DNA of 10,450 nt, taken from Pseudomonas sp. (GTDB taxonomy: Bacteria > Pseudomonadota > Gammaproteobacteria > Pseudomonadales > Pseudomonadaceae). The position numbers and the translations under genes were made by a program. Below are positions 1 to 7,626 of this stretch, in pieces. The DNA lies in the NCBI GenBank assembly GCA_003527165.1, contig DPSI01000375.1, positions 1-10,450 of the forward strand, read 5' to 3'. The notes under the pieces are model-generated. The model was not told the DNA's origin, searched no databases, and worked only from the letters and a program-made list of their open reading frames with translations. Within the stretch, counting starts at the first letter, position 1, and each line of letters opens with the position of its first letter.

Positions 1-3
1 ATC

Positions 4-32
4 GCGGTACGTACCGCCGCTCACTCTTTTTT
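4..32. repeat. 14-bp perfect palindrome followed by a short T-run, upstream of miaE
   Basis: Positions 4-17 read GCGGTACGTACCGC, which is its own reverse complement. A run of six T lies at 27-32. It could be the end of a terminator belonging to a gene left of the window, but the T-run begins about 9 bases after the stem and the loop would be only about 4 bases. It could equally be a protein-binding palindrome in the miaE upstream region. The left context is missing, so I only report the symmetry. Confidence 0.25.
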
Positions 33-49
33 GCGAATACGAACTCACC

Positions 50-655
50 ATGCTTCCCGAATTAAATGAATTTCTGGGCTGCGCCACGCCAGCCGCCTGG
101 GTCGACGTTGCGCTGCAGAACCAGGACGTGATGCTCATCGATCACGGCAACTGCGAAAAGAAGGCCGCTGGCGCCGCCTTTCAGCTGATGTTCCGGTATG
201 TCGATAAGCCCGATCTGCAAAACAAGATGTCGCGCCTGGCCAGGGAAGAGCTGCGGCACTTCGAGCAGGTGCTATCGATCATCCGCAAGCGCGAAATCGG
301 CCTGCGTAACATCGGGTCATCACGTTACGCCGCCGGGTTGCGGGAGTTGGTGCGCAATCACGAGCCATATCGGCTCACCGACACGTTGGTGATCGGGGCC
401 TTTATCGAGGCGCGTTCCTGCGAGCGTTTCGCCATGTTGGTACCGCATCTGGACGAAGACCTGGGCAAGTTTTACCACGGGCTGCTGAAGTCCGAGGCGA
501 GGCACTTTCAGGATTACCTGAAGCTGGCGTATCTCTACGGGGATGAGGCTGACATCGACGCGACGATCGTTCGGGTGCGTGGCCGTGAGCGCGAGCTGAT
601 CGAAAGCCCTGACAGCGAGTTCCGCTTTCACAGCGGCGTGCCAAGCGCCGCCTGA
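50..655 (+). CDS. miaE: tRNA-(ms2io6A)-hydroxylase, MiaE family
   Basis: MiaE is a non-haem di-iron monooxygenase that hydroxylates the isopentenyl group of ms2i6A at position 37 of tRNAs reading UNN codons. It acts in the cytoplasm after MiaA and MiaB. The 201-aa product has the ferritin-like four-helix ligand pattern: E36, E67 and H70 in an EELRH motif, E120, then E149 and H152 in an SEARH motif. Length fits the short pseudomonad form rather than the longer enteric one. The ATG at 50 places the first helix correctly, but the Shine-Dalgarno is weak, with no clear GGAGG in the 15 bases upstream. The gene converges on lpxH, with stops only 5 bp apart. Family assignment is firm. The exact substrate is inferred from the family. 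Confidence 0.93.
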   Translation: MLPELNEFLGCATPAAWVDVALQNQDVMLIDHGNCEKKAAGAAFQLMFRYVDKPDLQNKMSRLAREELRHFEQVLSIIRKREIGLRNIGSSRYAAGLRELVRNHEPYRLTDTLVIGAFIEARSCERFAMLVPHLDEDLGKFYHGLLKSEARHFQDYLKLAYLYGDEADIDATIVRVRGRERELIESPDSEFRFHSGVPSAA

Positions 656-660
656 TTCAT

Positions 661-1383
661 TCAGTTCAGGTCGAATGACGTCTGGTGAAAACCTGATTCG
701 TCGACCTGCAGCACCCATCCCTGGCGATCCCAGTCACCTAGTACGATGCGCCTTGCGGGCTTTCCGCCGACGTCCAGCACGTGGGTTGCGGGGCGGTGCG
801 TATGGCCATGGATCAGGGTGCGAACATCGTTCTGCTGCATGACCCTGGTCACTTCTTCCGGCGTCACATCGACGATGTCGCTGGCTTTCATGCGTGTCTC
901 TTGTTTGCTGCTCGAACGCAGCTTCTGGGCCAGCTTCTGACGCTTGGCCAGGGAGAGGTTGTGCAGAATGAACAGGCTGACCGGGTTACGCAGCCAGCGC
1001 CGTAGGCGCATGTAGCCTTCGTCTCGCGTGCACAGGCTGTCGCCGTGCATCAGTAATAATCGCTCACCGCCAAGCTGCGCGATATGCGGATCGGCCAGAA
1101 GCGTACATCCGGCCTCGCGGCAGAACGCTTTGCCGATCATGAAGTCGCGGTTGCCGTGCATCAGGTAGATACGCGTCCCGCGCAGACCCAGTTCCTTCAA
1201 CGCTCCGGCTATCTCATGCTGGTAGGGCGACATGCCGTCGTCGCCAACCCAGACCTCAAAGAAATCGCCAAGAATGTAAAGCGCCTCGGCCTGGGCAGCC
1301 CGAGTCTCAAGGAAATGAAGAAACGCCCGGGTGATGTCCGGGCGTTTTTCTTCCAGATGCAAATCTGAAATCAGCAGGATCAA
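661..1383 (-). CDS. lpxH: UDP-2,3-diacylglucosamine diphosphatase LpxH
   Basis: LpxH is the calcineurin-like metallophosphoesterase of the Raetz lipid A pathway. It cleaves UDP-2,3-diacylglucosamine to lipid X and UMP at the inner face of the cytoplasmic membrane. All metal-site motifs are present: DLH (D7, H9), [11 protein letters not shown] (D40), GNRD (N78), MHGD (H113) and GHTH (H194, H196). The length of 240 aa equals the E. coli enzyme. The start must be TTG at 1383-1381: the DLH motif lies at residues 7-9, no ATG or GTG lies in frame just upstream, and family members start within one or two residues of here. The start is 5 bases after the ppiB stop with only a weak GAG Shine-Dalgarno, so translation is probably coupled to ppiB. 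A 10-bp hairpin sits over codons 13-21 (separate entry). Confidence 0.96.
   Translation of the reverse strand: MILLISDLHLEEKRPDITRAFLHFLETRAAQAEALYILGDFFEVWVGDDGMSPYQHEIAGALKELGLRGTRIYLMHGNRDFMIGKAFCREAGCTLLADPHIAQLGGERLLLMHGDSLCTRDEGYMRLRRWLRNPVSLFILHNLSLAKRQKLAQKLRSSSKQETRMKASDIVDVTPEEVTRVMQQNDVRTLIHGHTHRPATHVLDVGGKPARRIVLGDWDRQGWVLQVDESGFHQTSFDLN
1321..1349 (+). terminator. Intragenic hairpin with U-tract, antisense within the start of lpxH
   Basis: On the + strand, AAACGCCCGG (1321-1330) pairs perfectly with CCGGGCGTTT (1338-1347) around a 7-base loop, and the T-run continues to 1349. This has the form of an intrinsic terminator for transcription running antisense to lpxH. On the lpxH strand the same stem is followed by TTTCTTCATTT, a weaker tail, and falls about 35-65 bases into the message. 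It lies in conserved coding sequence, so codon constraint could have produced it by chance. Structure is certain; function is not. Confidence 0.4.
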
Positions 1384-1388
1384 CGCGG

Positions 1389-1883
1389 TTACTCGACGAT
1401 CTCGGCTTTTTCGATGACCACGTCTTCCACCGGCACGTCCTGATGGCCCGACTTCATCGTGGTGGGAACACCCTTGATCTTCTCGACCACGTCCATGCCT
1501 TCGACCACCTCGCCGAACACGGCGTAGCCCCAGCCCTGAACGGTTGGCGCGGTGTGGTCGAGGAAGTCGTTATCCTTGACGTTGATGAAAAACTGCGCGG
1601 ACGCCGAATGCGGCTCCATGGTACGTGCCATGGCCAGGGTGCCAGTCTTGTTGGAAAGGCCGTTGTTGGCTTCGTTCTTGATCTGAGCGCGGGTGGCCTT
1701 CTGCTTCATGCCGGGCTCGAAGCCGCCGCCCTGGATCATGAAATTGCTAATCACGCGATGGAACACGGTGCCGTCGTAGTGGCCGCTCTTCACGTATTCC
1801 TTGAAGTTGGCGGTGGTTTCCGGGGCCTTGTCTTCGAACAATTTGACAGTAATGACGCCATGATTGGTATGGAGCTTGATCAT
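1389..1883 (-). CDS. ppiB: Cytoplasmic cyclophilin-type peptidyl-prolyl cis-trans isomerase
   Basis: PpiB catalyses cis-trans isomerisation of Xaa-Pro bonds during protein folding. The 164-aa product matches the length of E. coli PpiB and has no signal peptide, so it should be cytoplasmic (unlike PpiA). The active-site signature [13 protein letters not shown] runs from residue 41 to 53, giving catalytic R43, F48 and Q51. The [13 protein letters not shown] stretch (97-109) and the GYAVFGEV segment (119-126) complete the cyclophilin barrel. The ATG at 1883 is preceded by a strong AAGGAAGG Shine-Dalgarno (1890-1897) at 6 bases. It is the first gene of a two-gene operon with lpxH and is divergent from glnS. 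Confidence 0.96.
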   Translation of the reverse strand: MIKLHTNHGVITVKLFEDKAPETTANFKEYVKSGHYDGTVFHRVISNFMIQGGGFEPGMKQKATRAQIKNEANNGLSNKTGTLAMARTMEPHSASAQFFINVKDNDFLDHTAPTVQGWGYAVFGEVVEGMDVVEKIKGVPTTMKSGHQDVPVEDVVIEKAEIVE

Positions 1884-1919
1884 TGAAAGCCTTCCTTAAT
1901 GAGAAGAGGGGAGTCGTGT

Positions 1920-1943
1920 CGCGACGCGGGAACGGGCGTCGCG
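1920..1943. repeat. 8-bp stem hairpin in the ppiB leader region
   Basis: CGCGACGC (1920-1927) and GCGTCGCG (1936-1943) are exact inverted repeats with an 8-base loop. It lies about 37-60 bases upstream of the ppiB start, so it would either form in the ppiB leader RNA or be an operator. There is no T-run, so it is not an intrinsic terminator. The function is unknown. Confidence 0.35.
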
Positions 1944-1976
1944 GCTGAAGGGCGTTGCGCGGCCGGGCGCTTTGCT

Positions 1977-2006
1977 CTGTCAGGGGGTTGACGGGTCCGC
2001 TATGAT
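1977..2006 (+). promoter_or_regulatory. Candidate sigma-70 promoter for glnS-cysS
   Basis: A TATGAT box at 2001-2006 matches five of six bases of the -10 consensus. CTGTCA at 1977-1982, 18 bases upstream, matches four of six of the -35 consensus. A better-looking TTGACG at 1988-1993 is only 7 bases from the -10, too close to be its partner. Transcription would begin near 2013 and run through the MITE-like element before reaching glnS. This is inferred from motif match only. Confidence 0.4.
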
Positions 2007-2035
2007 AGGCGCTTTGATTTGGCCGGCCTACCCTG

Positions 2036-2222
2036 AGAGAGTGTTTACAAACTACTGCGCTCGGCCATGCTGCGTTGAAATCAGCCTCAAAATGCTCACG
2101 TACAACTTGTACATTCCGCTTTTTCGGCTGTTTGATTCGCTGCGCTCACCCTTCGGGCCAGCCTTCGGCTGTTACTCCCGTTGGTCGTTGCGCCTTGCCT
2201 GACTATTTTTGTAAACCTCTCT
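2036..2222. mobile_element. MITE-like non-coding element with terminal inverted repeats
   Basis: The left end reads AGAGAG-T-GTTTACAAA (2036-2051). The right end (2208-2222) is the exact reverse complement of AGAGAGGTTTACAAA, so the ends match over 15 bp apart from one inserted T on the left. Inside, a long imperfect dyad (about 2069-2143) is centred on GTACAACTTGTAC (2100-2112), and two short stems with TTCG-type loops (CCCTTCGGG, AGCCTTCGGCT) follow. It has no plausible gene; the small ORF across it is an accident of the repeat. The size, ends and self-complementarity fit a miniature inverted-repeat element or a large REP/BIME-like repeat. I cannot name its family, and no clear target-site duplication is visible. 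It occupies most of the ppiB-glnS gap. Confidence 0.65.
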
Positions 2223-2254
2223 GAGCCGCATACTCGCAGATCGTTAAGGACACC

Positions 2255-3925
2255 ATGAGCAAGCCTGAGACTACCGCAGCCACCAACTTTCTCCGCCCGA
2301 TCGTCCAGGCCGACCTGGAATCAGGCAAGCATGCCAGGATCGTGACGCGCTTTCCGCCCGAGCCCAACGGTTATCTGCACATCGGCCACGCCAAGTCGAT
2401 CTGCCTGAACTTCGGCTTGGCCAAGGAGTTCGGTGGCGAGTGCAACCTTCGCTTCGATGACACCAACCCGGCAAAGGAAGATCAGGAATACATCGACGCG
2501 ATCAAGAGCGACGTTCAGTGGCTCGGTTTCCAGTGGGCGGGTGAGGAGCGTTACGCCTCCAACTATTTTGCCCAGCTGCACGATTGGGCCGTTGAATTGA
2601 TCAAGGCTGGCAAAGCCTACGTCTGCGATCTGACGCCTGAGCAGGCCCGGGAATACCGTGGCAGCCTGACCGAGCCCGGCAAGAACAGCCCGTTCCGGGA
2701 TCGTTTGGTAGACGAGAACCTGGATCTGTTCGCGCGGATGAAGGCCGGTGAGTTCCCGGACGGGGCCAAGGCGCTGCGCGCGAAGATCGACATGGCCGCG
2801 CCGAACATGAACCTGCGCGACCCGATTCTTTACCGCATTCGTCATGCGCATCATCACCAGACGGGGAATGCCTGGTGCATCTACCCCAGCTACGATTTTA
2901 CCCATGGCCAGTCAGATGCCATCGAAGGCGTTACTCATTCGATCTGCACGCTCGAATTCGAAGATCACCGTCCGCTCTACGAATGGTTCCTCGAGAACCT
3001 GCCGGTTCCGGCGCGTCCGCGTCAGTACGAATTCGCGCGCCTCAACCTGAACTACACCATCACCAGCAAGCGCAAGCTCAAGCAGCTGGTCGATGAAAAG
3101 CACGTCAGCGGCTGGGACGATCCGCGCATGTCGACGCTCAGCGGCTATCGTCGGCGCGGTTACACCCCGGCGTCGATCCGGACCTTCTGCGACATGGTCG
3201 GCGTGAACCGCGCGGGCGGCGTCGTCGATATCGGCATGCTCGAATTCGCAATTCGCGAAGATCTGGACGCCAATGCGCCACGCGCCATGTGCGTCCTCAA
3301 GCCGTTAAAGGTCGTCATCACCAACTATCCCGAAGGCCAGCTTGAAAAGCTCGAGCTGCCTCGCCATCCCAAGCAGGACATGGGCGTGCGCCAATTGCCG
3401 TTTTCCCGTGAGATCTACATCGACGCCGGGGATTACGAGGAAAACCCGCCGAAGGGGTTCAAGCGGCTCGAGCCCAACGGCGAGGTCCGGCTGCGTGGCA
3501 GCTACGTGATCCGTGCCGATGAGGCGATCAAGGATGCCGACGGCAATGTGGTCGAGTTGCGCTGCTCCTACGACCCGCAAACCCTGGGCAAGAATCCGGA
3601 AGGCCGCAAGGTCAAGGGCGTCATTCACTGGGTGCCGGCCGCTGAGAGCGTCGAGTGCGAAGTGCGTCTGTACGACCGCTTGTTCCGTTCGGCCAATCCC
3701 GAGAAGGATGAGGAGGGCGGCAGCTTCCTCGACAACATCAATCCCGATTCGTTGGTCGTGCTCAAGGGCTGTCGAGCCGAACCCTCGTTGGCCTCGGCCG
3801 AAGCTGAAGATCGCTTCCAGTTCGAGCGCGAGGGCTATTTCTGCGTCGACAGCAAAGACAGCCGGCCGGATGCCGTGGTGTTCAACCGTACCGTGACCTT
3901 GCGCGATTCCTGGGGAGGCCAGTGA
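2255..3925 (+). CDS. glnS: Glutaminyl-tRNA synthetase
   Basis: GlnRS is a class Ib aminoacyl-tRNA synthetase that charges tRNA-Gln with glutamine using ATP. The 556-aa product matches the usual length of about 555. The HIGH motif is in [15 protein letters not shown] (HIGH at 42-45), and the KMSKS equivalent is TSKRK (270-274). The Rossmann catalytic domain fills about residues 25-270 and includes the conserved RFDDTNP (66-72). The C-terminal half (about 340-550) is the two-barrel anticodon-binding region. The ATG at 2255 has a good AAGGA Shine-Dalgarno (2246-2250) at 4 bases. It is cotranscribed with cysS, the stop overlapping the cysS start by one base. The leader contains the MITE-like element, which may affect expression. 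Confidence 0.97.
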   Translation: MSKPETTAATNFLRPIVQADLESGKHARIVTRFPPEPNGYLHIGHAKSICLNFGLAKEFGGECNLRFDDTNPAKEDQEYIDAIKSDVQWLGFQWAGEERYASNYFAQLHDWAVELIKAGKAYVCDLTPEQAREYRGSLTEPGKNSPFRDRLVDENLDLFARMKAGEFPDGAKALRAKIDMAAPNMNLRDPILYRIRHAHHHQTGNAWCIYPSYDFTHGQSDAIEGVTHSICTLEFEDHRPLYEWFLENLPVPARPRQYEFARLNLNYTITSKRKLKQLVDEKHVSGWDDPRMSTLSGYRRRGYTPASIRTFCDMVGVNRAGGVVDIGMLEFAIREDLDANAPRAMCVLKPLKVVITNYPEGQLEKLELPRHPKQDMGVRQLPFSREIYIDAGDYEENPPKGFKRLEPNGEVRLRGSYVIRADEAIKDADGNVVELRCSYDPQTLGKNPEGRKVKGVIHWVPAAESVECEVRLYDRLFRSANPEKDEEGGSFLDNINPDSLVVLKGCRAEPSLASAEAEDRFQFEREGYFCVDSKDSRPDAVVFNRTVTLRDSWGGQ

Positions 3926-5310
3926 TGGCACTGTCGATCTTCAACACCCTGACCAAGGCCAAGGAGCCGCTCAAGCCGCTGATCGACAACCAGGTGCGCA
4001 TGTACGTGTGCGGCATGACGGTCTATGACTTCTGTCATATCGGTCATGCGCGGGTCATGGTGGCGTTCGACGTCGTCTCGCGCTGGTTGCGCCAGCGCGG
4101 TTACGAGCTGACCTACGTGCGCAACATCACCGATATCGACGACAAGATCATCCGGCGCGCTCAGGAAAACGGAGAATCCTTCGAGGCCCTGACCGGCCGC
4201 ATGATCGCCGCGATGCGCGAAGACGAGGCTCGGCTCAACGTGCTGCGTCCCGATCTGGAGCCACGGGCCACCGAGCACATCGCTGGCATGCACAGCATGA
4301 TCCAGACCCTGATCGACAAGGGCTTCGCCTATGCACCGGGTAACGGAGACGTCTACTACCGGGTCGGCAAGTTCGTTGGTTACGGCAAGCTGTCGCGGCG
4401 CAAGATCGAAGATCTCAAGATCGGTGCGCGCATCGAAGTCGACGAAGCCAAGCAAGACCCCCTGGATTTCGTACTCTGGAAAGCGGCCAAGCCAGGCGAG
4501 CCGAGCTGGGAATCGCCCTGGGGAGCGGGGCGCCCGGGCTGGCATATCGAGTGCTCGGTGATGTCCACCTGCTGCCTGGGGGAAACCTTCGATATCCATG
4601 GCGGTGGCCCTGATCTGGTGTTCCCGCATCACGAAAACGAAATTGCCCAGAGCGAAGCGGCGACCGGCCAGCAGTACGCCAATGCCTGGATGCATGCCGG
4701 CGCGGTGCGTGTCGACGGGGAGAAGATGTCCAAATCGCTGGGCAACTTCTTCACCATTCGCGAGGTGCTGGAAAAATACCAGCCGGAAGTTGTGCGCTAC
4801 CTGTTGGTTTCGAGCCACTATCGCAGTCCGATCAATTACTCCGAAGACAGCCTGAAAGAAGCCAAGGGCGCGCTCGATCGCTTCTATACCGCGCTTCGAG
4901 GCTTGCCTGAGCTACCCGCCCAGGGCGGCGAAAGCTTCGTCACTCGCTTCGGCGAGGCCATGGATGACGACTTCAACTCGCCCGAAGCCTGCGCGGTCAT
5001 GTTCGAGATGGTCCGCGAGATCAACCGCTTGCGCGATACGGACCTGCAGGCCGCTGCCGCACTCGCGGCCCGGCTGAAAGACCTGGCCGGCGTGCTTGGC
5101 GTGCTGCAAATGGACCCTAACGCTTTTCTGCAGGCCGGCGCCGCAGGCAAGGTCGATGCCGCTCAGGTGGAGGCGCTGATTGCTGCGCGCCTGCAGGCTC
5201 GTGCCGACAAGAACTGGGCCGAGTCGGACCGCATTCGCGATCAGCTGACGGCCATGGGTGTGGTGCTGGAAGACGGCAAGGGCGGCACGACGTGGCGTCA
5301 AAGCGAATAA
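3925..5310 (+). CDS. cysS: Cysteinyl-tRNA synthetase
   Basis: CysRS is the zinc-dependent class I synthetase that charges tRNA-Cys. Using the ATG at 3925 the product is 461 aa, the same length as E. coli CysRS. Zinc ligands C29, C210, H235 and E239 are all present, with HIGH at 38-41 and KMSKS at 267-271. The C-terminal part (about 310-461) is the helical and anticodon-binding region. An in-frame GTG one codon upstream (3922) is possible. I prefer the ATG because the [10 protein letters not shown] start fits the family and a strong GGGGAGG Shine-Dalgarno (3912-3918) lies 6 bases before it. The A of ATG is the last base of the glnS TGA, so translation is probably coupled. In P. aeruginosa cysS is followed by folD. 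Here the block ends at cysS. Confidence 0.97.
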   Translation: MALSIFNTLTKAKEPLKPLIDNQVRMYVCGMTVYDFCHIGHARVMVAFDVVSRWLRQRGYELTYVRNITDIDDKIIRRAQENGESFEALTGRMIAAMREDEARLNVLRPDLEPRATEHIAGMHSMIQTLIDKGFAYAPGNGDVYYRVGKFVGYGKLSRRKIEDLKIGARIEVDEAKQDPLDFVLWKAAKPGEPSWESPWGAGRPGWHIECSVMSTCCLGETFDIHGGGPDLVFPHHENEIAQSEAATGQQYANAWMHAGAVRVDGEKMSKSLGNFFTIREVLEKYQPEVVRYLLVSSHYRSPINYSEDSLKEAKGALDRFYTALRGLPELPAQGGESFVTRFGEAMDDDFNSPEACAVMFEMVREINRLRDTDLQAAAALAARLKDLAGVLGVLQMDPNAFLQAGAAGKVDAAQVEALIAARLQARADKNWAESDRIRDQLTAMGVVLEDGKGGTTWRQSE

Positions 5311-5575
5311 TCCTGGCTGTTGTGCTCCTGCTTTCGTGATCGGGCAGGCCTTCGGCCGGCATTCGCCGCGGGGCGCGTCTCCCACGAATCTGGAGTGCAT
5401 CGGCTGCTTCGGCTTTATGTGAGGCCCGACCTCGGGGCGAAGATGCGCAAGCGAAAAGTAAGCGTTGCGCTGTGTGCGGCCTTTTGGCGACATGTATAAG
5501 CGGAACCCCCTTACCCATGGTTAGTGACGATCAAATTCAGTTTCATGTTCGACTGTCGATGAACGCCTCGAATCC
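5311..5575. other. Gene-free junction between cysS and the activator gene
   Basis: Both flanking genes end here, cysS from the left and the activator from the right. No convincing gene, tRNA or T-tailed terminator is visible. It holds short stems: GGCC-TTC-GGCC (5347-5357), GAGG/CCTC (5421-5433), and GCGCAA/TTGCGC (5445-5450 and 5465-5470, arms extended by two pairs past a bulge). The stretch 5361-5389 has the look of a decayed pseudomonad REP sequence. The short ORFs across it have no recognisable protein features. Confidence 0.5.
5361..5389. repeat. Possible degenerate REP-like sequence
   Basis: ATTCG (5361-5365) and CGAAT (5385-5389) bracket a GC-rich core ending in CTCCCA. The composition and the CTCCCACGAA ending resemble intergenic REP elements of pseudomonads, many of which end in GCTCCCAC. 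The arms are only 5 bp and only one copy is visible, so this is a resemblance, not a proof. Confidence 0.25.
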
Positions 5576-7444
5576 TTACCCTTTCCAGATCCCTTCGGCC
5601 CGCAAGCGCTTGTAGAGAGTGTTGCGGCTGACGCCCAGGCGCCGGGCAAGGTGCGAAACGTTGCCACGGCAGGCCTCGAACTGCGAGCGCAGCGGCTGAT
5701 TCGTAGGCGATGAAAGCGGAGGCGCCTTGCCGACGGAATAGGGTGGCACTGTGTTGCGGTGAGTTTCGGTGCTTTCGTTAAGGTCCACGAAGAAGTCGTC
5801 TGGTAGATGCTCCGGGCCGATCGGCTGATCCTGGGCCAATGCCAGCGCAACCTGAACTACGCTGCTCAGTTGGCGAATATTCCCTGGCCAGGGGTGGCTT
5901 TCAAACAGGCGCTGCACCTCCGCGCTCAGCCCGGCCCATTGCTGGGGTTCTCTATGCTGCTCCCAGATCCGCTGGAAAATCGCCTGCTTGTCGCGGCGGG
6001 CACGCAGCGGAGGCAGCTCAACGCTGAGCCCGCTGACGCGGTAAAACAGATCCTGGCGAAAACGGCCGTTCTCGACGTCCTGGCGTAGCGAGCGGTTCGT
6101 TGCGCAGACCAGGCGAAAGTCGACCGGGAAGGGCTCCCCGCCACCGAGCGGCTGGACGCTACGGTCCTGCAGCACGCGTAACAGGCGCGCCTGTAGATTC
6201 AGCGGCATATCGCCGATTTCGTCGAGAAACAGCACCCCTTGGTCTGCCTTGCGGATCAGGCCGAGACTGCCCTTCTGGTGGGCGCCGGTGAAGGCGCCTT
6301 TCTCGTAGCCAAACAGTTCGGATTCGATCAGCTCACAGGGAATCGCGGCGCAGTTGACGGCGATTAAAGGGGCCTTAGCCCGCGAGCTAGCGGCGTGCAA
6401 CGCCTTGACCAGTACTTCTTTGCCGACGCCCGTTTCGCCGTGCACGAGAATCGGGACGTTCTTTTCCAGCATAAGCAGGGCCTGGTGAACCGCCTTGTGC
6501 ACCTGCGGGTCGCCCTGGTCGATGGTGGCCAGGTCGATGGAATGTTCGGGGCGAGGAGACGCGCGGAAGTCGCGCGGCCGGATGCGTGGCTTTTGCGGGC
6601 GTCGCACGATGCCGTGGAAGCGATGGCGGCCCATGGCTCGCAACAGCATAGGCTGATCTTCCGGCTGATTCAGCAACTGCAATAGCGGGACATCGAACAG
6701 CATGTCGATGCGGGTTCGCGTCAGTGCCACGCCAAGCAGATTGTCGGCGCGCCGATTGGCCGAGACGATCAGCCCGGACTCGTCGAAAACCAGCAACCCG
6801 GCCCACTGGCTGTCGAGATTGTCCTGCCCGGTGTTGAAGGTCAGCTGGAAATAGTCGTCGTGGAACAAATTGAGGATCAGCCTATTCTCCACCGACTGGC
6901 TCATCATCTTCACCATGCCGAGCGTGTGCGAAGGTGGAAGGTAGCTGTCGCTGGAGACGTCGAGCACTGCAATCAATCGGCGCTGCGCGTCGAAGATCGG
7001 TGAGGCCGCACCGGACAGATAGCGATTGGCCTTGAGGAAGTGCTCGTCGCGCTGAATATGCACAGCCTGCCCGCTGGCCAGCGCGGTGCCGATCGCGTTG
7101 GTTCCGGTATCGCGTTCCATCCAGCTCGCGCCGGGCTTGAATCCGCTTTGCTGAGCGGGCTCGACGAAGCGGCGGTCGCCCCAGGACTCGAGCAGCTGTC
7201 CGCCGCTATCGGCCAGCAGAATCAGGCAGCTCGAGTTCGAAAGGATGTTCTCGTAGTACGGAAGCACTTCGCGCTGGGTGGTCTGCACCAGACTCCGTTG
7301 GCGCTCCAGCAGGGCGTTGACGTCCTGCTCTGCGGGTTGGCCGAAACTGGGAATGCTGAGCCGGTTCAGCCCGTAGCGTTCGCAGCGGCTCCATGAATCC
7401 TTTACCAGAGCCTGATGTGAGATGGACTGCGCTGGATCGGCCAT
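5576..7444 (-). CDS. AcoR-type sigma-54-dependent transcriptional activator
   Basis: This is a bacterial enhancer-binding protein that remodels sigma-54 RNA polymerase by ATP hydrolysis. The N-terminal region (about 1-200) has the AcoR-family sensory layout, including the GAF-like stretch with ERDTGTNAIGTAL (110-122) and LSGAASPIFD (143-152). A PAS-like segment follows at about 213-260. The AAA+ domain (about 305-545) shows Walker A GETGVGKE (336-343), the sigma-54 contact loop GAFTGA (383-388) and Walker B GVLFLDE (403-409). A Fis-type helix-turn-helix ends the protein (about 594-617, NVSHLARRLGVSRNTLYKRL). The ATG at 7444 has GAGG (7449-7452) at 4 bases. The gene is divergent from an ABC operon that has a sigma-54 promoter and repeated half-sites, so it very likely activates that operon. 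No receiver domain is present, so it should sense a ligand rather than a kinase. The effector is unknown. Relatives include activators of acetoin and alcohol catabolism. Confidence 0.92.
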   Translation of the reverse strand: MADPAQSISHQALVKDSWSRCERYGLNRLSIPSFGQPAEQDVNALLERQRSLVQTTQREVLPYYENILSNSSCLILLADSGGQLLESWGDRRFVEPAQQSGFKPGASWMERDTGTNAIGTALASGQAVHIQRDEHFLKANRYLSGAASPIFDAQRRLIAVLDVSSDSYLPPSHTLGMVKMMSQSVENRLILNLFHDDYFQLTFNTGQDNLDSQWAGLLVFDESGLIVSANRRADNLLGVALTRTRIDMLFDVPLLQLLNQPEDQPMLLRAMGRHRFHGIVRRPQKPRIRPRDFRASPRPEHSIDLATIDQGDPQVHKAVHQALLMLEKNVPILVHGETGVGKEVLVKALHAASSRAKAPLIAVNCAAIPCELIESELFGYEKGAFTGAHQKGSLGLIRKADQGVLFLDEIGDMPLNLQARLLRVLQDRSVQPLGGGEPFPVDFRLVCATNRSLRQDVENGRFRQDLFYRVSGLSVELPPLRARRDKQAIFQRIWEQHREPQQWAGLSAEVQRLFESHPWPGNIRQLSSVVQVALALAQDQPIGPEHLPDDFFVDLNESTETHRNTVPPYSVGKAPPLSSPTNQPLRSQFEACRGNVSHLARRLGVSRNTLYKRLRAEGIWKG

Positions 7445-7502
7445 GTTGCCTCACTGGAGACGCAATTCTTGTTGTTATCTGCTGCCGCCGCAGCTGGCGT
7501 CT

Positions 7503-7579
7503 TGAACAGTCTTGTTCATTTCTGTTCATTGTCAACGTTCCCCAGTGTTCAAAATTGTTCATTCTGAACACTGGGGAAC
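7503..7579. promoter_or_regulatory. Enhancer (upstream activating sequence) cluster of TGTTCA half-sites
   Basis: Six exact copies of a hexamer occur in 68 bp. TGTTCA is at 7513, 7523, 7546 and 7556, and its complement TGAACA is at 7503 and 7565. Neighbouring copies are spaced 9-10 bp apart within two groups (7503/7513/7523 and 7546/7556/7565), with 23 bp between the groups. The second group contains a perfect 15-bp inverted repeat, GTTCCCCAGTGTTCA (7537-7551) against its complement at 7565-7579, with a 13-bp spacer. It lies about 50-125 bp upstream of the -24 element, where enhancer-binding proteins normally bind. I infer it is the site of the divergently encoded activator, and it could also autoregulate that gene. 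Confidence 0.75.
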
Positions 7580-7626
7580 ATCAGCTCCTTTTCCCGAAGC
7601 CGCGCACTAGAGCCTTCGTATGGCGC

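Noticed and set aside
667..708. 8-bp inverted repeat CAGGTCGA/TCGACCTG at the 3' end of lpxH as a bidirectional terminator
   Set aside because: It has a 26-base spacer and no T-run on either side, and it lies within coding sequence.
1988..2006. TTGACG and TATGAT as a matched -35/-10 pair
   Set aside because: The spacer is 7 bases, far from the 16-18 required. Only the TATGAT box with a weaker CTGTCA at 18 bases was kept.
1972..2202. 76-codon open frame across the ppiB-glnS gap
   Set aside because: It runs through the inverted-repeat element, has no Shine-Dalgarno worth noting and no protein-like features.
3835..4818. Long open frame on the minus strand opposite cysS (327 codons)
   Set aside because: It is a shadow of the GC-rich codon pattern of glnS and cysS, which are unambiguous on the plus strand.
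5311..5575. tRNA or small RNA gene after cysS
   Set aside because: I found no cloverleaf, no T-arm GTTCRA pattern with matching acceptor arms, and no terminator with a T-run.
7507..7535. Sigma-70 promoter for the activator gene using the perfect TTGACA (complement of 7530-7535)
   Set aside because: No acceptable -10 box lies 16-18 bases downstream on that strand. The hexamer may simply be a drifted half-site.
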